Part shown: positions 52,433-61,315 of the stretch, one piece after another
How positions within the stretch are numbered: position 1 is the first letter of the stretch
How the letters are laid out: each line of letters begins with the position of its first letter
Source of the DNA: Granulicella sapmiensis
GTDB taxonomy: Bacteria; Acidobacteriota; Terriglobia; Terriglobales; Acidobacteriaceae
DNA: 64,000 nucleotides
Reading direction: 5' to 3'
Assembly: GCA_026225395.1 (NCBI GenBank)
Contig: JAMFSR010000035.1
Location: 186,001 to 250,000 of the forward strand
The notes under the pieces: generated by a model
The model's database searches: none
What the model was told of the DNA's origin: nothing
What the model saw: the letters and a program-made list of their open reading frames with translations, nothing else
Made by a program: the position numbers and the translations under genes

Positions 52433-53877
52433 GCTGCATCTCCCTGCAGGACGAAGGACTTCGCCGCTGCCAACACCTGCTGCACGCTTTCAGCGCTGCA
52501 GCTTTCGCAATAGACACGCAACAAGGGCTCGGTGCCGCTGGCGCGCAGGAGCAGCCATGTTTCAGCCGCGTTCGCTTTGCCGGTGCAGGCTGAATTTTCG
52601 AGGAAGAACTTGATACCGTCGAGCGTTTCCATCTTTAGAACTTTCAGGCCGGCAATGTCGCTTTCACCAGGGATGAAAGCTTTTGCGCGACGTATTGCAG
52701 ATTGCTTGAGGGCCTCATCGATGTGCATATCGATGCGACCGTATTGATGCTCGCCGTACTCGGATTGCAGCGCGGCTACAAGCTCGCCGAGGGTCTTGTG
52801 CTCGTCGGCCATCACGTTGGCAAGGAGCAGGCTGTTCAGCAAACCGTCACGTTCGGGAAGGTGCCTGGAGATGCCGACCCCGCCGGATTCTTCCCCACCG
52901 ATTAAGATGTCTTTCTCGAGCATGAGGTCGCATACGTATTTGAAGCCGATGCCGTGCTCATGCAGCGTGCGGTTGTGCTTGGCGGCGATGCGGTCGAGCA
53001 TCTTGGTGGTGTTGAAGGCGCGCGTGACGTCGCCCGGCCACTTCTTGCGTTCCAGCAGCCACTGAAGCAGGACGGCGAAAATCTTGTGCGCGTCGACCAC
53101 GTTGCCGTGCTCGTCGACCGAGCCGATGCGGTCGGCGTCGCCGTCGGTGATGAGGCCGGCGTCGCACTTTTCGGCAACGACGGCTTTCTGCGTGGCGGCG
53201 ATGTGCGGAAGGATGGGCTCGGGGTTGATGCCCGGGAAAGCGGGGTTGAGTTCACTGCGGAACTCGACGAACGGAATGCCGGCGCGGGAGAAGATGCCGG
53301 CGATGTAGCCTTTGCCGGCGCCGTACATGGTGTCGATGAGGAACTTGTAGCCGGAGGCTTTGATGGCTTTGAGATCGACGAAGGATTCGAGGGCGGCGAT
53401 GTAGGTGGGCGCGAAGTCGACTTCTTCTATGGCAGCTTTTTGAGGGGCGTCGGGGAGTGGCTTGAGGAGATAGCTTTCGATGAGGGCGATCTGCGAGGGC
53501 TTGCCTGAGCCGCCGTAGCTGGCCTTGTACTTTACGCCGTTCCACTCGGCAGGATTGTGACTGGAGGTGATCATGACGCCGCCGGCGGCCTTGCGCTCGC
53601 GGACGGCGAAGGAGAGCTCCGGGGTGGGGGTGATCTTGTCGGCGAAGAAGACGGGGATGCCTGCTGTTGCCATGACTTCGGCGACGACTTTGGCGAAGGA
53701 GCGGGAGCCGAAGCGGGTGTCGTAGCCGATGCAGATACCGGCGGTGGGGTCTTCGTGGGCGATGACGAAGTGCGCAATGGCGCGGGCGGCGATGCGGACG
53801 TTGGCGTAGGTGAAGTCGTCGGCGATAATGCCGCGCCAGCCGTCGGTGCCGAATTTTACGATTGTGGATTCAGTCAT
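52429..53877 (-). CDS. Phosphoglucomutase/phosphomannomutase family protein
   Basis: 482 residues. It has F-G-T-D-G-W-R-G near the start, the phosphoserine loop MITSSHNPAEWNG, the metal loop TDGDADRIG, the sugar loop GGEESGGVG, and the phosphate loop RASGTEPLLRVY. Such enzymes interconvert hexose-1- and -6-phosphates. With manC nearby (55834) it could supply mannose-1-phosphate for GDP-mannose, though glucose or glucosamine substrates are equally possible. ATG 53877 starts the domain; the frame is open for 66 more codons upstream over repeats. Confidence 0.92.
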   Translation of the reverse strand: MTESTIVKFGTDGWRGIIADDFTYANVRIAARAIAHFVIAHEDPTAGICIGYDTRFGSRSFAKVVAEVMATAGIPVFFADKITPTPELSFAVRERKAAGGVMITSSHNPAEWNGVKYKASYGGSGKPSQIALIESYLLKPLPDAPQKAAIEEVDFAPTYIAALESFVDLKAIKASGYKFLIDTMYGAGKGYIAGIFSRAGIPFVEFRSELNPAFPGINPEPILPHIAATQKAVVAEKCDAGLITDGDADRIGSVDEHGNVVDAHKIFAVLLQWLLERKKWPGDVTRAFNTTKMLDRIAAKHNRTLHEHGIGFKYVCDLMLEKDILIGGEESGGVGISRHLPERDGLLNSLLLANVMADEHKTLGELVAALQSEYGEHQYGRIDMHIDEALKQSAIRRAKAFIPGESDIAGLKVLKMETLDGIKFFLENSACTGKANAAETWLLLRASGTEPLLRVYCESCSAESVQQVLAAAKSFVLQGDAA

Positions 53878-54180
53878 TTGGTGGGTTGTGGTCCTTGCGT
53901 GGTGCTTTGTTGATTTTACAGGGGTAGCGGGGCGGGGAAATTTTGCAGGTTCGTTGGAGATCGGGAACGCAGAGGGCGCGGGGTTACGCAGAGGACGCAA
54001 AGGGGATGTGGTGTTGAGTTGGGCGGTTGTGGTTCCCACCCATCGCGCCAAAGGCGAGCGCGATGAATGGGGCACCCACGGTTGTGGTGGTGCGGAGGAG
54101 AACGGTCGGGCTTTGCCCGATACCCACCTTGCCCGACGGTGAAACTGTCGGTCGAGGATGGGGCACTCAGGGTTGGGTAC
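53878..54180. repeat. 303-bp spacer with GCGGAGG-type repeat and palindromic repeats
   Basis: No gene. 53951-54006 is copy 1 of the element TTGTTGGAGATCGGGAACGC followed by GCGCGGAGG-like units. 54041-54075 is a hairpin of the CCCATCGCG/CGCGATGAATGGG family, and 54105-54175 holds further CGGGCTTTGCCCG and ACCGACAG stems. Confidence 0.8.
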
Positions 54181-54747
54181 TCAATTTTTCTGCGGATGGC
54201 TGGAGGCCGCGGCTAGCCAGGCGTTGAGGCCGAAGTCGAGTGTGGGGCCTGGCTTTCCGTCGCTGAAGATCTGGGCGGCTTCGAGCTGGGCGATACCGTG
54301 CAGGAATGCCCAGAGAGCCATGGAGGCCTCGTCGGCGTGGTCCTGCCCTGTGAGGGAGGATACGTGGCCGGCGAAGAAGATCCAGAGGTCTTCGCGGGGA
54401 GCGGATTTTTCCTGCCCGGACGCGCACGGCAGAAGAAGGAGCTCATACAGGTTGGGGTGTTTGCGGGCGAAGGCGAGGTAGGCGCGGGCGATGCCGCGGA
54501 TGGCCTGTTCAGGGCCGGCTTTCCGGACGATGCGCAGGATCGAGGCGTGGAGGATGCGCGAAACCTCGCCAGCGAGAGCTTCCTCAAGGGCGGCACGGTC
54601 GGCGAAGTAGCGATAGAGGGCGTTGGGCGCGAGCTCAAGCGAGGCCGCAAGGGCGCGGAGAGAGAGACTGCGGAGGCCTTGTCGATCGAGTTGCTCGACG
54701 GCCGCCGCGAGGATGGTCTCGCGGTCGGTCTTGGAAGGGTACGCCAT
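54181..54747 (-). CDS. TetR-family transcriptional regulator
   Basis: 188 residues. N-terminal helix-turn-helix: R-E-T-I-L-A-A-A-V-E-Q-L, then LALRALAASLELAPNALYRY-like recognition region (ALYRYFADRAALEEAL). The C-terminal domain has the H-P-N-L-Y-E-L-L-L-L-P motif of TetR_C_13-type regulators. It is divergent from an SDR gene with a pair of inverted sites between them. Confidence 0.9.
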   Translation of the reverse strand: MAYPSKTDRETILAAAVEQLDRQGLRSLSLRALAASLELAPNALYRYFADRAALEEALAGEVSRILHASILRIVRKAGPEQAIRGIARAYLAFARKHPNLYELLLLPCASGQEKSAPREDLWIFFAGHVSSLTGQDHADEASMALWAFLHGIAQLEAAQIFSDGKPGPTLDFGLNAWLAAASSHPQKN

Positions 54748-54751
54748 GTTA

Positions 54752-54796
54752 TTCACTGTACATCTTGACCCGACAACAGTGAAGGTGTACGGTGAA
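54752..54796. promoter_or_regulatory. Inverted pair of TetR-type sites between tetR and SDR genes
   Basis: TTCACTGTACATCTTGAC (54752-54769) and, on the other strand, TTCACCGTACACCTTCAC (54796-54779) agree at 15 of 18 positions and face each other. They lie in the divergent 99-bp gap and would cover both promoters. Confidence 0.7.
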
Positions 54797-54846
54797 CATG
54801 TTGAAGATGTGCAGTGTTCCTCTTCAACCAGCTTGGGAGATATGGC

Positions 54847-55707
54847 ATGAGTGCAAAGCGCAGTGTGGTGATTACAGGAGCCTCAACGGGTATCGGCTGG
54901 GCTACAGCGAAGGTGCTGCTGGACAAGGGATTTCGCGTGTTCGGGACGGTGCGGAAGCAAAGCGATGCGGACCGATTGAGCGCGGAGTTCGGCAAGGACT
55001 TTGTGCCGTTGCTGGCGGATGTGACGGACGAGGCGGCGGTGCGGCAGGCGGCGGCGCGGGTGGGTGAGGTGCTCGATGGAGAGCGGCTGGCGGGCCTGGT
55101 GAACAACGCAGGGATTGTGGTTGGCGGGCCTTTGCTGCATTTGGATGCGGACGAGATACGGCGGCAGATGGAGGTAAATCTAGTAGGGCCGTTTATGGTG
55201 ACGAAGGCCTTTGCTCCCCTGCTGGGGAGCGATCCGGCAAGGACTGGCAAGCCGGGGAGGATTGTGCAGATCAGTTCGGTCGTGGGAAAGATGGGCGTGC
55301 CGTTTGTGGGAGCGTATTCGGCTTCGAAGTTTGCGCTCGAAGGGATGTCGGAAAGCCTGCGGCGTGAGTTGTTGCTGTATGGAATCGATGTGATTGTGGT
55401 TGGACCTGGCGCGGTGGTGACACCGATCTGGGACAAGGCCGAGGCCGAGGACTTCAGCCGGTTTGATGTGACGGATTATGGACCGATCATCCAGCGCTTC
55501 CTCGCGTTCTTTGCCGAAGAGGGCAAGAAAGGGCTGGCACCGGAAGAGATTGGGCGAACGATCTACAAGGCGCTGACGGTGAGCAAGCCGAAGGTACGGT
55601 ATGCGGTGGTTCCGCAACGGTTCAAGAACTGGACGATGCCTATGCTTTTGCCCAAACGGGTTGTGGATCGGTTGGTTGGGAAGCAGTTTGGTTTGGTGAA
55701 GGGGTAA
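54847..55707 (+). CDS. Short-chain dehydrogenase/reductase
   Basis: 286 residues: VVITGASTGIGWATA, V-N-N-A-G-I-V-V-G-G-P, V-G-P-F-M-V-T, catalytic Y-S-A-S-K-F-A-L-E-G and P-G-A-V-V-T-P. The A-S-T-G-I-G loop followed by G-T-V-R-K-Q-S points to NADP use. GGGAG stands seven bases before ATG 54847. The divergent TetR gene probably controls it. It is strongly G-rich although on the plus strand (34 G and 12 C in the 60 bases from 55021), the opposite of plus-strand genes before 50 kb. Confidence 0.88.
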   Translation: MSAKRSVVITGASTGIGWATAKVLLDKGFRVFGTVRKQSDADRLSAEFGKDFVPLLADVTDEAAVRQAAARVGEVLDGERLAGLVNNAGIVVGGPLLHLDADEIRRQMEVNLVGPFMVTKAFAPLLGSDPARTGKPGRIVQISSVVGKMGVPFVGAYSASKFALEGMSESLRRELLLYGIDVIVVGPGAVVTPIWDKAEAEDFSRFDVTDYGPIIQRFLAFFAEEGKKGLAPEEIGRTIYKALTVSKPKVRYAVVPQRFKNWTMPMLLPKRVVDRLVGKQFGLVKG

Positions 55708-55833
55708 GGGTTGTTCCCCGCGCAGTGGCTGACGCGATGTGGAGGGGAACGGTGGTCTGCTACCGCAAACGATACCCCACCCTTTCGGGATGAGACTCCG
55801 AAAGGATGGGCCACCCGGATTTTGGGTGGTGGT

Positions 55834-56967
55834 TTAGATGAGGTCTTCGCGGCCGCTTTCGTGGATGGCGCGGACGAGCTTGGAGACGTCCTGCGAGCGG
55901 GCGCGGGTGGTGATGAGGAGGGCGTCGTCGGTTTCTACGACGACGAGGCCATCGACGCCTAGAAGCGCGACGGTTTTGCCGGGGGCGTAGACGTAGTTGC
56001 CACCGGACTGGATGGCGAAGAGGCCGGTGGTTTCGCCGTCCATCACGTTGTCGCGGTCGTTTTCGCCGAGGTGCTCATGCAGCGAGGCCCAGGAGCCGAG
56101 ATCGGTCCAGCCGAAGTCCGCGGGCAGGCAGTAGATGTTTGAGCGCGACTCGCCCTTGGCGGAACGGCGTTCGAGGATGGCGTAGTCCACCGAGATGTTT
56201 TCGCACTTCGGATACTCTTCGGCGAACACTGCTTCGAACTCGGGTGTGCCGAAGGCGGCGGCGATGGCTTCAAGCGGTGCGGCCATGTCCGGGATGTGCT
56301 CGCGCACAGCGGCTGCGAGTGTCTTCGCGCTCCAGAGAAAGATGCCGCCGTTCCAGACGAAGTTTCCGGCAGCGAGGAAGCGCTCCGCAGTTGCGGGATC
56401 GGGCTTTTCGCGAAAGCGTTTTACGCGCTTTACGGGAATGCCGGCTTCACCGGGGATTTCCGCTCCCTGCTCCACGTAGCCGTAACCCGTTTCCGGACGC
56501 GTGGGGGGAATGCCGAGCACTACGATGTTTTCGCCTGCGGCTGCTAGACGCACGCCCGCGCCGATGACCTCGGCGAAGCGCTTGGCATCGGCCACGACCT
56601 GGTCTGAGGGGAAGACGCCAAGCACTGTATCGGGCGCGGTGGGTTCGAGCAGGAACGCAGCGAGCGCGCAGGCCGGGGCTGTGTTGCGCGGGCAGGGTTC
56701 GGAGAGCACCTGGGAGCTGGGGATCTCCGGGAGCTGCTCGGCGATGACGTCTTTGAGCCAGTGGTTGGTGATGATCCAAACGTCGCTTGCAGAAGCCAGC
56801 GGTTGGAGACGTTCGAGCGTTTGCTGGATCATGGTGCGTTCGCCCTGGAGCGCGAGCACCTGCTTGGCGCGGGCGCGGCGGCTGCGTGGCCAGAAGCGCG
56901 TACCGCTGCCGCCGGCGAGGATAACGGGAGCAAACCTCGGTTTTTCCAGTTCTTTATTTGATGACAT
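55834..56967 (-). CDS. manC: Mannose-1-phosphate guanylyltransferase
   Basis: 377 residues, nucleotidyltransferase domain only, without the C-terminal cupin isomerase of longer ManC proteins. Motifs: ILAGGSGTRFWPRSR, FPSDQVV (usual F-P-S-D-H has Gln here), RPETGYGYVEQG, V-K-R-F-R-E-K-P and WNGGIFLW, then DFGWTDLGSW. It makes GDP-mannose from mannose-1-phosphate and GTP for surface polysaccharide or protein glycosylation. A CCACCC-type hairpin repeat lies in the 126-bp gap after it (55767-55830). Confidence 0.93.
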   Translation of the reverse strand: MSSNKELEKPRFAPVILAGGSGTRFWPRSRRARAKQVLALQGERTMIQQTLERLQPLASASDVWIITNHWLKDVIAEQLPEIPSSQVLSEPCPRNTAPACALAAFLLEPTAPDTVLGVFPSDQVVADAKRFAEVIGAGVRLAAAGENIVVLGIPPTRPETGYGYVEQGAEIPGEAGIPVKRVKRFREKPDPATAERFLAAGNFVWNGGIFLWSAKTLAAAVREHIPDMAAPLEAIAAAFGTPEFEAVFAEEYPKCENISVDYAILERRSAKGESRSNIYCLPADFGWTDLGSWASLHEHLGENDRDNVMDGETTGLFAIQSGGNYVYAPGKTVALLGVDGLVVVETDDALLITTRARSQDVSKLVRAIHESGREDLI

Positions 56968-57063
56968 CCATCTTCATTCCCGACCAATATGCGGTCGTCT
57001 TGCCTGGAACGGATAAGAGAGCGTGTCCCAGGGGCTAAAGCCCAATTTGTGGCGAAACTCAGT

Positions 57064-57083
57064 GTCCGGGCTAAAGCCCGGAC
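57064..57083. repeat. GGGCTAAAGCCC palindrome
   Basis: GTCCGGGCT, AA, AGCCCGGAC is a perfect 9-bp inverted repeat; a half-copy (AGGGGCTAAAGCCC) lies just before it near 57032-57047. It sits in the 176-bp gap between manC and the aminotransferase gene and may serve as terminator for the latter. Confidence 0.8.
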
Positions 57084-57143
57084 CTATCTCAGAAACAAAA
57101 ACTACCATTTTCAGCAGCAAAAAAACGATTCGCCAGATATTGG

Positions 57144-58340
57144 CTAGTCCAGCTTCGAGAGATACTCCCGAATTCGTTCGACGCCCTTATCGATCACGTC
57201 GCCGGAGACAGCGTACGAAAGCCGAATGTGCTCGCTGGTGCCGAATGCTTCGCCCGGAACGGTGACGACGTGCGCTTCTGTCAGCAGCTTCGCGGCGAGA
57301 TCGCTTGCGGACTTGATGCCGCCCTTGCCGATGAAGGCGCCGACGTTCGGATAGACATAGAACGCGCCCTGCGGCACCGTGCAGGTGAGACCCGGAATGG
57401 TTTTGAAGCCGGCCAGTATGCGGTCGCGGAGCTTGATGTAGTCGGCGCGCATTTCCGTGACGCAGTCCTGGCTGGCGGTGAGCGCCGCGATGGAGGCTTG
57501 CTGCACCATGCTGGCGGTGTTGGAGGTGGATTGTGATTGAAGCTTGCTCATGGCGGCGATGATCTGCTTCGGGCCGAGAGCGAAGCCTGCGCGCCAGCCG
57601 GTCATCGCGTAGGTTTTGGAGAGAGAGCCGAGTACGACGACGTGCTCTTTGCAGTCGGTGAACGAGCCGCCGCTGACGGCTGCGCCTGTGAAGTTGAGGT
57701 ACACGTAGCACTCATCGAGCAGCACATAGATGCCGCGCTTATGCGCGAGCCGGACGATGGCTTCGAGGTCTTCGGGGCTGACGACCGCGCCCGAGGGATT
57801 TGAGGGCGTGTTGAGGATGATGGCCTTGGTGCGGTCGGTGATGGCGGCTTCGATCATCTTCGCGGTGATGCGGAAGTTTTCGGCTTCGTCGCTTTCGACG
57901 TAGACGACCTTGCCGCCGGCGTACTCGATGATGTCTTTGAAGCTGACCCAGTAGGGGACGGGGAGGATGACTTCGTCGCCGTGATCGACGAGGACCTGGA
58001 TGGCGTTGAAGAGCGCGAGCTTGCCGCCGGCGGTGAAGACGCACTCTTCAACGGCGTAGTTGGAGGCGAAGTCGGCTTTGTGGCGATCGACGATGGCCTG
58101 GCGGACCTGCGGGACGCCCGCGACGGCGGTGTAGCGGGTGAAGTTGTTTTCGATGGCCTTGATGGCCGCGTCCTTGATGTGCTGCGGGGTGTTGAAGTGG
58201 GGCTCGCCCGCGCCGAAGTCGGCCATATCGATCCCGGCGGCTTTCATCTTCAGGGATTCCGCGGTGATGGCCATGGTGGCCGAGAGTTCGATGCGGTTGA
58301 TCCGGTCGGTGAGGACCTTGGTTGCCGTGAGAGTGCTCAT
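57144..58340 (-). CDS. Pyridoxal-phosphate aspartate aminotransferase-type enzyme (class I)
   Basis: 398 residues with the fold-type-I pattern: GAGEPHFNTPQHIKDAA, F-T-A-G-G-K-L-A-L-F-N, NTPSNPSGAVVS, D-E-C-Y-V-Y, the PLP-lysine motif SLSKTYAMTGWRAG, and substrate Arg in S-E-H-I-R-L-S-Y. The sequence type (AspC-1b) usually transaminates aspartate and sometimes prephenate or kynurenine. ATG 58340 has a poor ribosome site. The 220-bp gap upstream contains a GCGGAGG-type repeat. Confidence 0.92.
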   Translation of the reverse strand: MSTLTATKVLTDRINRIELSATMAITAESLKMKAAGIDMADFGAGEPHFNTPQHIKDAAIKAIENNFTRYTAVAGVPQVRQAIVDRHKADFASNYAVEECVFTAGGKLALFNAIQVLVDHGDEVILPVPYWVSFKDIIEYAGGKVVYVESDEAENFRITAKMIEAAITDRTKAIILNTPSNPSGAVVSPEDLEAIVRLAHKRGIYVLLDECYVYLNFTGAAVSGGSFTDCKEHVVVLGSLSKTYAMTGWRAGFALGPKQIIAAMSKLQSQSTSNTASMVQQASIAALTASQDCVTEMRADYIKLRDRILAGFKTIPGLTCTVPQGAFYVYPNVGAFIGKGGIKSASDLAAKLLTEAHVVTVPGEAFGTSEHIRLSYAVSGDVIDKGVERIREYLSKLD

Positions 58341-58451
58341 GGATAGTAGTGTTTCAGATTTGAGGGTGGAGATAAAGCTGCGGTGGTGTTGTGCGGTGCC
58401 GCGATGTAGGAAGGCGGATATCTCCGTTGGGGTCAAGATTGACTTTGTGCG

Positions 58452-58510
58452 GGTTTGTTGGAGATCGGGAACGCAGAGGTCGCGGAGGTTACGCGGGGGG
58501 CGCAGAGGGA
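58452..58510. repeat. GCGGAGG-type dispersed element, copy 2
   Basis: TTTGTTGGAGATCGGGAACG followed by CAGAGG, CGGAGG and GGGGGG-type units, in the same orientation as the copies at 53951, 59750, 61052 and 63310. Confidence 0.88.
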
Positions 58511-58560
58511 GGTATTGCAGATGCGGGCAGCTTTGCGTTCTCAGAATGAGAATTGTTTGG

Positions 58561-59193
58561 TTAGCGGCGCTTGCGGAGGACCCAGGTGGTCATGCAGCGG
58601 TAGTCCTGCACGATGGTGGTCTTGAGGGGGTCGACGAGGATGGCGTTCATCTGGGTGGTCATGTTGAGGAGGGCGGGTTCGTCGACGAGGAACCACTCGG
58701 AGCCGTCGCCGATGCGGTAGATGTTGGCGCGGAGGCGGGGGAAGTCCATGCCGATGCGCGAGCCGAGGCGGCAGAAGAGCAGACCGCCGGGACGGAGGAC
58801 GCGCCAGAGCTCGGAGACCATGGCGAGGAAGTGCTGCTCGTCGCGGGCGAAGTGCAGGACGGAGTTGCAGAGGACGACGTCGGCAAAGGCGTCGGGGAAC
58901 GGCATGGCTTCAATGGCGGCCAGCTGGAAGTTCTGCGGCGGCAGCTGCGGGGCGAGCTCGGCGGCGAGGGCGCGGACGTGGGATACGGCTTCGGGGCTGG
59001 CGTCGACGGCGAAGATCTCGGCGCCTTCGCGGAGGAGATGGACGAGGTTGCGGCCGTAGCCGCAGCCGGCGTCGAGGATGCGCATGTCCGGGGTGATGTT
59101 GCCGCGGAGGATCTGGTCGAAGACGTAGATGTCGATCTGACCGAACTGGTCTTGAAGGCTGAGCGCCTGCGGCAAGGCTGAAGGCTCGCTCAA
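58561..59193 (-). CDS. Class I SAM-dependent methyltransferase
   Basis: 210 residues. SAM-binding motif I RILDAGCGYGRNL, acidic motif II I-F-A-V-D-A-S, motif LCNSVLHFARDE, then W-R-V-L-R-P-G-G-L-L-F. These define a Methyltransf_11-type protein; the acceptor is unknown. The TTG start at 59193 overlaps the coaD stop as TTGA, so it is translated after coaD. Confidence 0.85.
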   Translation of the reverse strand: MSEPSALPQALSLQDQFGQIDIYVFDQILRGNITPDMRILDAGCGYGRNLVHLLREGAEIFAVDASPEAVSHVRALAAELAPQLPPQNFQLAAIEAMPFPDAFADVVLCNSVLHFARDEQHFLAMVSELWRVLRPGGLLFCRLGSRIGMDFPRLRANIYRIGDGSEWFLVDEPALLNMTTQMNAILVDPLKTTIVQDYRCMTTWVLRKRR

Positions 59194-59684
59194 GAGACTT
59201 TGCCTGGAGCTTTGCTCTTGAGGCGCTCGACGACGTTGGGAGGGACGAGCGAGCTGACGTCTCCGCCGAGGTTGAAGACGCCCTTGATGAGGCGTGAGCT
59301 CACGTAGGTGTACTTTTCGGCGGGCATCATGAAGAGGGTTTCGAGGTTGGGGTCGAGCTTGCGGTTCATCATGGCCATCTGGAACTCGTATTCGTAGTCG
59401 GAGATGGCGCGGATGCCGCGGAGGACGGCTTTGGCGTTCTGCTGGCGAGCGTAGTCGACGAGCAGGCCGTCGAAGGTATCGACGGTGACGTTGCCAAAGC
59501 TGGCGGTGGCTTCGCGGATCATCTCGACGCGTTCGGGGACGCTGAAGAGGGGCGTGCCTTTTTCGGAGTTGCGGAGGATGGCGACGACGAGCTCGTCGAC
59601 GAAGCCGGCTCCGCGGGCGATTAGGTCAAGGTGGCCGTTGGTGAGTGGGTCGAAGGTGCCGGGGTAGATGGCTTTGGTTGGCAT
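59190..59684 (-). CDS. coaD: Phosphopantetheine adenylyltransferase
   Basis: CoaD joins ATP and 4'-phosphopantetheine to form dephospho-CoA, the penultimate step of CoA synthesis. The 164-residue product has YPGTFDPLTNGHLDLI with the T-x-G-H motif, V-L-R-G-I-R-A and Y-V-S-S-R-L-I-K in the expected places. ATG 59684 is chosen for normal length; the frame upstream reads through a dispersed repeat. It is coupled to the methyltransferase gene by a TTGA overlap. Confidence 0.95.
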   Translation of the reverse strand: MPTKAIYPGTFDPLTNGHLDLIARGAGFVDELVVAILRNSEKGTPLFSVPERVEMIREATASFGNVTVDTFDGLLVDYARQQNAKAVLRGIRAISDYEYEFQMAMMNRKLDPNLETLFMMPAEKYTYVSSRLIKGVFNLGGDVSSLVPPNVVERLKSKAPGKVS

Positions 59685-59749
59685 CGCAGGATGAGGATAC
59701 CGTACTGGGGCCTTCTTCGTACGAGCCGTAGAGAGGCATGGTGCGGCGT

Positions 59750-59812
59750 TGTTGGAGATCGGGAACGCGCAGAGGGCGCGGAGGTTACGCGGAGGACGCA
59801 AAGGGGACGTGC
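59750..59812. repeat. GCGGAGG-type dispersed element, copy 3
   Basis: GTTGTTGGAGATCGGGAACG then CGCAGAGGGCGCGGAGG and CGCGGAGGACGC units, ending GGGGACGTGCC as copy 4 does. It lies between the acyl-CoA dehydrogenase stop and the coaD start. Confidence 0.9.
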
Positions 59813-59829
59813 CGGAGTGAGTCGATGGG

Positions 59830-60984
59830 CTAGCGTGCGGACTTTAGGAGTTCGCGGGAGATCACGATTCGCTGGATCTCGCTGGTGCCTTCGCCGATGG
59901 TGCAGAGCTTGACGTCGCGGTAGAACTTTTCGGCGGGATAGTCTTTGATGAAGCCGTAGCCTCCGTGGATCTGGACACCTTCGTCGCAGATGCGGCAGGC
60001 GGCTTCCGAGGCGTAGAGCTTGGCCATGGCGGACTCCATGGTGACCTTCTGGCCGGCGTCTTTCATGCGGGCGGCGCGCATGGTGAGGAGCCAGGCGGCG
60101 TCGAGCTGGGTTGCCATGTCGGCCAGCTTGAACTGGATGGCCTGGAACTCGCTGATGGCTTTGCCGAACTGCTTGCGCTGGGTGGCGTACTTTACGGCTG
60201 CGTCGAGCGCTCCACGGGCCATGCCCAGGGCGAGGGCGGCGATGGAGATGCGGCCGCCGTCGAGTACGCGCATGGCGTCGCGGAAGCCGTCGCCGACTTT
60301 GCCGATGAGATGGTCTTCGGGGATGAGGCAGTCTTCGAAGATCAGTTCGGCGGTGTCGCTGGCGCGGAGGCCGAGTTTGTTTTCTTTTTTGCCAGGGCGG
60401 AAGCCCTTGGTTCCCTTCTCTACCAAGAACGCTGAGATGCCACCGTGTACGCCCTTTTCCTTGTCGGTGATGGCGAGGATGAGCGCGCAGTCGGCGTAGG
60501 TGCCGTTGGTGATGAAGGTCTTGGAGCCGTTGAGGAGCCAGCCGTTGTCGGTTTTTACGGCGGTGGTGCGCATGCCGCCGGCGTCGCTGCCGGAGCCGGG
60601 CTCGGTGAGGCCCCAGGCGCCTAGCCATTCGCCGCTGGCGAGCTTCGACACCCATTGTTTGCGTTGCGCGTCGTTGCCGCCGAGCATGATGTGGTTGGTG
60701 CAGAGTGAGTTGTGGGAAGCGACGATGATGCCGACGCTGCCGTCCACACGTGAGAGCTCTTTGATGGCCAGCACGTACTCTACGTAGCCCATGCCCGCGC
60801 CGCCGAGGTCTTCCGGGAAGATGACGCCCATCAGGCCCATCTCGCCTAGCTTTTTGACTACCTTGTGCGGGAACTCGCTTTTCTCGTCCCACTCGTTTAC
60901 GTGCGGGGCGATTTCGCGGGCGGCGAAGGTGCGGATTTCTTTTTGTAGTTGCTGTTGGTCGTCGGTCAGATCGAAGTGGGACAC
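59830..60984 (-). CDS. Acyl-CoA dehydrogenase
   Basis: 384 residues. FAD-binding and active-site motifs are [23 protein letters not shown], and [20 protein letters not shown], with the catalytic base Glu in [15 protein letters not shown]. The G-E-G-T form is usual for short/branched-chain acyl-CoA dehydrogenases. It introduces the 2,3-double bond during fatty-acid or branched amino-acid breakdown and passes electrons to ETF. GTG 60984 is chosen for GGAG eight bases upstream. Confidence 0.92.
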   Translation of the reverse strand: MSHFDLTDDQQQLQKEIRTFAAREIAPHVNEWDEKSEFPHKVVKKLGEMGLMGVIFPEDLGGAGMGYVEYVLAIKELSRVDGSVGIIVASHNSLCTNHIMLGGNDAQRKQWVSKLASGEWLGAWGLTEPGSGSDAGGMRTTAVKTDNGWLLNGSKTFITNGTYADCALILAITDKEKGVHGGISAFLVEKGTKGFRPGKKENKLGLRASDTAELIFEDCLIPEDHLIGKVGDGFRDAMRVLDGGRISIAALALGMARGALDAAVKYATQRKQFGKAISEFQAIQFKLADMATQLDAAWLLTMRAARMKDAGQKVTMESAMAKLYASEAACRICDEGVQIHGGYGFIKDYPAEKFYRDVKLCTIGEGTSEIQRIVISRELLKSAR

Positions 60985-61051
60985 GCTTGTCTCTCCGGGA
61001 TGGCAAGCTACCACAGTGGGGGGACGGTTGGCGCTGGTGGGCGTTGTGCGG

Positions 61052-61108
61052 CTTTGTTGGAGATCGGGAACGCGGAGGGCGCGGAGGTAACGCGGAGGCC
61101 GCAGAGGG
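61052..61108. repeat. GCGGAGG-type dispersed element, copy 4, in a 331-bp gene-free gap
   Basis: CTTTGTTGGAGATCGGGAAC then GCGGAGGGCGCGGAGG and CGCGGAGGCCGC units. The gap 60985-61315 also holds a GGCTTAAGCC palindrome near 61200 in an A+T-richer stretch that may contain the promoter of the DUF4139 gene. No small gene is evident. Confidence 0.88.
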
Positions 61109-61315
61109 GACGTGCCGGGCGTGGATACTTTGGCACGCGGGGAGGATAGAAATCCAGGCGACGGTACAGAAGCGAGATCGCTTGAAAATTTTCTAACCTT
61201 GGCTTAAGCCATTTCCTAACTTGCGGTGTCTAAGCCAGCGAACGGTCTTTCTGTTTCGACGGTCTTAGCCTCAGCGGAGCGTCCAGCCGCCATCACGCCG
61301 CACGAAGGGATTCCC

